Shown: piece after piece, positions 5,790 to 6,913 of the stretch
Layout of the letters: each line of letters opens with the position of its first letter
Numbering within the stretch: position 1 is the first letter of the stretch
Assembly: GCA_003131365.1 (NCBI GenBank)
Contig: PKVB01000213.1
Span: 5,202 to 12,114, forward strand
Direction: 5' to 3'
Origin: Gemmatimonadota bacterium
GTDB taxonomy: Bacteria > Gemmatimonadota > Gemmatimonadetes > Gemmatimonadales > Gemmatimonadaceae
Length of the DNA stretch: 6,913 bases
Program-made: the position numbers and the translations under genes
Notes under the pieces: generated by a model
What the model saw: the letters and a program-made list of their open reading frames with translations, nothing else
Told to the model about the DNA's origin: nothing
The model's database searches: none

Positions 5790-6023
5790 ATGGCGAAGTG
5801 TGAAGTCTGCGGCAACGACTACGACAAGTCGTTCACCGTTACGACGAAGGGGAAAGCCCACACCTTCGACTCATTCGAGTGCGCAATCCACGCCCTGGCG
5901 CCGAAGTGCTCGCACTGCGGCTGCAAGATCATCGGCCACGGCGTCGAGAATAACGGAACTTTCTATTGTTGCGCGAGCTGCGCCGAGATGTCGGGCGTCA
6001 AGGGACTCGAAGACCGCATCTAG
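5790..6023 (+). CDS. Small Cys-rich putative zinc-binding protein, 77 aa
   Basis: The 77-residue product has nine Cys and four His. The first half has CEVC (C4, C7) and then FDSFEC (26-31, C31). The second half has CSHCGC (C40, C43, C45), a 14-residue spacer, then GTFYCCASCAE (56-66; C60, C61, C64). The second half matches the layout of the prokaryotic metallothionein zinc finger (SmtA type): CxxCxC, about 15 residues, then G-x-Y/F-Y-C-x-x-x-C-A. The first half looks like a degenerate copy in which Asp27 replaces one Cys. I believe close relatives exist in several phyla as unnamed proteins. A role in zinc or other soft-metal binding is well supported by the residues; whether it is a store, a sensor or a structural zinc protein is open. 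No signal peptide is present, so it is cytosolic. It is the middle gene of three and lies 23 bases ahead of the next start. Confidence 0.88.
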   Translation: MAKCEVCGNDYDKSFTVTTKGKAHTFDSFECAIHALAPKCSHCGCKIIGHGVENNGTFYCCASCAEMSGVKGLEDRI

Positions 6024-6033
6024 TTACGGAAAC

Positions 6034-6038
6034 GAGGG
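6034..6038 (+). promoter_or_regulatory. Shine-Dalgarno deciding the GTG start of the 79-aa gene
   Basis: GAGGG is followed by 8 bases and then GTG (6047-6049). This start avoids the 19-codon overlap with the Cys-rich gene that an ATG at 5966 would require, and the protein becomes well behaved only after this point. Confidence 0.65.
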
Positions 6039-6046
6039 AAAACAGC

Positions 6047-6286
6047 GTGAAGTGGAAGAATAGAAGTGATCCGCACGGCAAGCTCGGTGACGAGCGAGTG
6101 CGCACTAAGTTCGCCTGGCTGCCGGTTGAAGCGGATGATGGATTCACATATTGGCTCGCCCCCGTGGTGGTGCGCGAAAAGCTCCTGCCCAAGGTCACCC
6201 GTGGCGGTTTCGAGGACGACGACGAATCGTGGCAAATCGTCGAGGCTAGGCCGGTGAACGGCGGGAAGAAAGGCCGTAAGAAATAG
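6047..6286 (+). CDS. Small hypothetical protein, 79 aa
   Basis: The family is not recognised. Starting at GTG, the product opens MKWKNRSDPHGKLGDERVRT, then has a compact core FAWLPVEADDGFTYWLAPVVVREK (24-47) rich in aromatic and beta-forming residues. An acidic turn GFEDDDESWQIVEA (54-67) follows, then a very basic tail GGKKGRKK (72-79). The core looks like a small beta fold; the tail could bind nucleic acid, but that is speculation. There is no signal peptide or Cys. The gene begins 23 bases after the Cys-rich gene and its TAG stop is 12 bases ahead of the proposed pxpA start, in the same frame, which suggests co-transcription of all four. Coding status is supported by the Shine-Dalgarno and tight packing. 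Confidence 0.7.
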   Translation: MKWKNRSDPHGKLGDERVRTKFAWLPVEADDGFTYWLAPVVVREKLLPKVTRGGFEDDDESWQIVEARPVNGGKKGRKK

Positions 6287-6298
6287 CGGCTGGCCTGC

Positions 6299-6913
6299 TT
6301 GCCACTCACGATAGATCTCAACGCCGACCTCGGAGAGGGCTTTGGCCTCTCCCGCGCCGCGCAGGACGAGGCACTGCTCGACCTTGTCTCCTCCGCCAAC
6401 ATCGCGTGCGGCTTTCATGCCGGCGACGCGACCACGATGCGGGACACGGTGAGGGCGGCAAAGCTCCGCGGAGTCACGATCGGCGCGCATCCTTCGTATC
6501 CGGACATTCCGGGCTTCGGCAGGCGCGAGCTCGGCCTTCCCGCGAAAGAAATCCTGCACCACGTGGCCTACCAGATCAGCGCCCTGCGCGAGGTGTGCGG
6601 ATCCGAGGGGGCGAGGCTTTCCTACGTAAAGCCGCACGGCGCCCTGTACAACCGGGCCGCCCGCGATCGCGAAGTCGCAACCGCGGTCGTGACGGCGATT
6701 CGCGATGTCGAAGCATCGCTCACCTTGCTGGGACTTCCGCGCAGCGAGATGGCTCGCGCCGCGGAGCGCGCCGGGATCGCGTTCGCAACCGAGGCGTTCG
6801 TCGACAGAGCCTACAAACCTGATGGAACGCTCGTGCCGCGCGACGAGCCGGGCGCGATAATCCGCGATGTGAAGAGCGCCGTCCAGCGCGCGGTGATGCT
6901 CGTCAAAGGCCAG
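6299..6913 (+). CDS. pxpA: PxpA, 5-oxoprolinase subunit A (LamB/YcsF family), 3' truncated
   Basis: PxpA works with PxpB and PxpC to open 5-oxoproline (pyroglutamate) to glutamate using ATP, removing a damage product of glutamine and glutamate. The 205 visible residues cover most of the roughly 250-aa family; about 45 lie beyond the window. Diagnostic blocks are TIDLNADLGEGFG (4-16), SANIACGFHAGD (32-43), GAHPSYPD with GFGRR (62-76) and YVKPHGALYN (109-118). The C-terminal part FATEAFVDRAYKPDGTLVPR is also typical. There is no ATG near the start: TTG at 6299 puts the DLN motif at the usual distance from the N-terminus, and CTG at 6290 is the only other candidate before the in-frame stop at 6284-6286. 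The Shine-Dalgarno is weak, so translation may be coupled to the 79-aa gene 12 bases upstream. Whether pxpB and pxpC follow cannot be seen. Confidence 0.93.
   Translation, partial: MPLTIDLNADLGEGFGLSRAAQDEALLDLVSSANIACGFHAGDATTMRDTVRAAKLRGVTIGAHPSYPDIPGFGRRELGLPAKEILHHVAYQISALREVCGSEGARLSYVKPHGALYNRAARDREVATAVVTAIRDVEASLTLLGLPRSEMARAAERAGIAFATEAFVDRAYKPDGTLVPRDEPGAIIRDVKSAVQRAVMLVKGQ

Noticed and set aside
6020..6637. Minus-strand open frame of 205 codons across the 79-aa gene and pxpA.
   Set aside because: pxpA motifs on the plus strand are unmistakable and the minus frame shows no recognisable domain.

Overview
The window is GC-rich bacterial chromosome (judged by eye, not computed) with tightly packed genes. 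A DUF2723 membrane glycosyltransferase-type protein follows purH, and the window also has a secreted IPAGT-repeat protein, a BepA/LoiP-like M48 lipoprotein and a small Cys-rich protein. This mix fits Gemmatimonadota or a neighbouring phylum such as Bacteroidota or Acidobacteriota; Gemmatimonadota is my inference and was not tested. I see no mobile element, CRISPR array, rRNA or phage gene.

Layout. 1-3602, plus strand: the 3' part of purH (last two steps of IMP synthesis), then, 2 bases after its stop, a complete DUF2723 (TMEM260-like) membrane protein of 747 aa. 3675-3757, plus strand: tRNA-Ser(UGA), with a candidate promoter directly in front. 3765-3800: an intrinsic terminator read from the minus strand. 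3827-5268, minus strand: an M48 metalloprotease lipoprotein and, upstream of it, a secreted 184-aa protein with two IPAGT motifs; a perfect 11-bp stem-loop lies between the two genes. 5269-5546: a divergent intergenic region of 278 bp with inverted and direct short repeats but no gene I can support. 5547-6286, plus strand: three small genes (59, 77 and 79 aa), each with a good Shine-Dalgarno sequence; the middle one is a Cys-rich putative zinc protein. 6299-end, plus strand: the start of pxpA (5-oxoprolinase subunit A, LamB/YcsF family), cut by the window edge.

How they work together. purH and the DUF2723 gene are probably one transcript with coupled translation, although their functions are unrelated as far as is known. 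The two minus-strand genes both encode exported proteins and may share a transcript, subject to the hairpin between them. The three small genes and pxpA lie head to tail with gaps of 63, 23 and 12 bases and could be one operon. Most of the window is ordinary housekeeping. The least explained parts are the small-gene cluster, the Cys-rich protein and the IPAGT protein.
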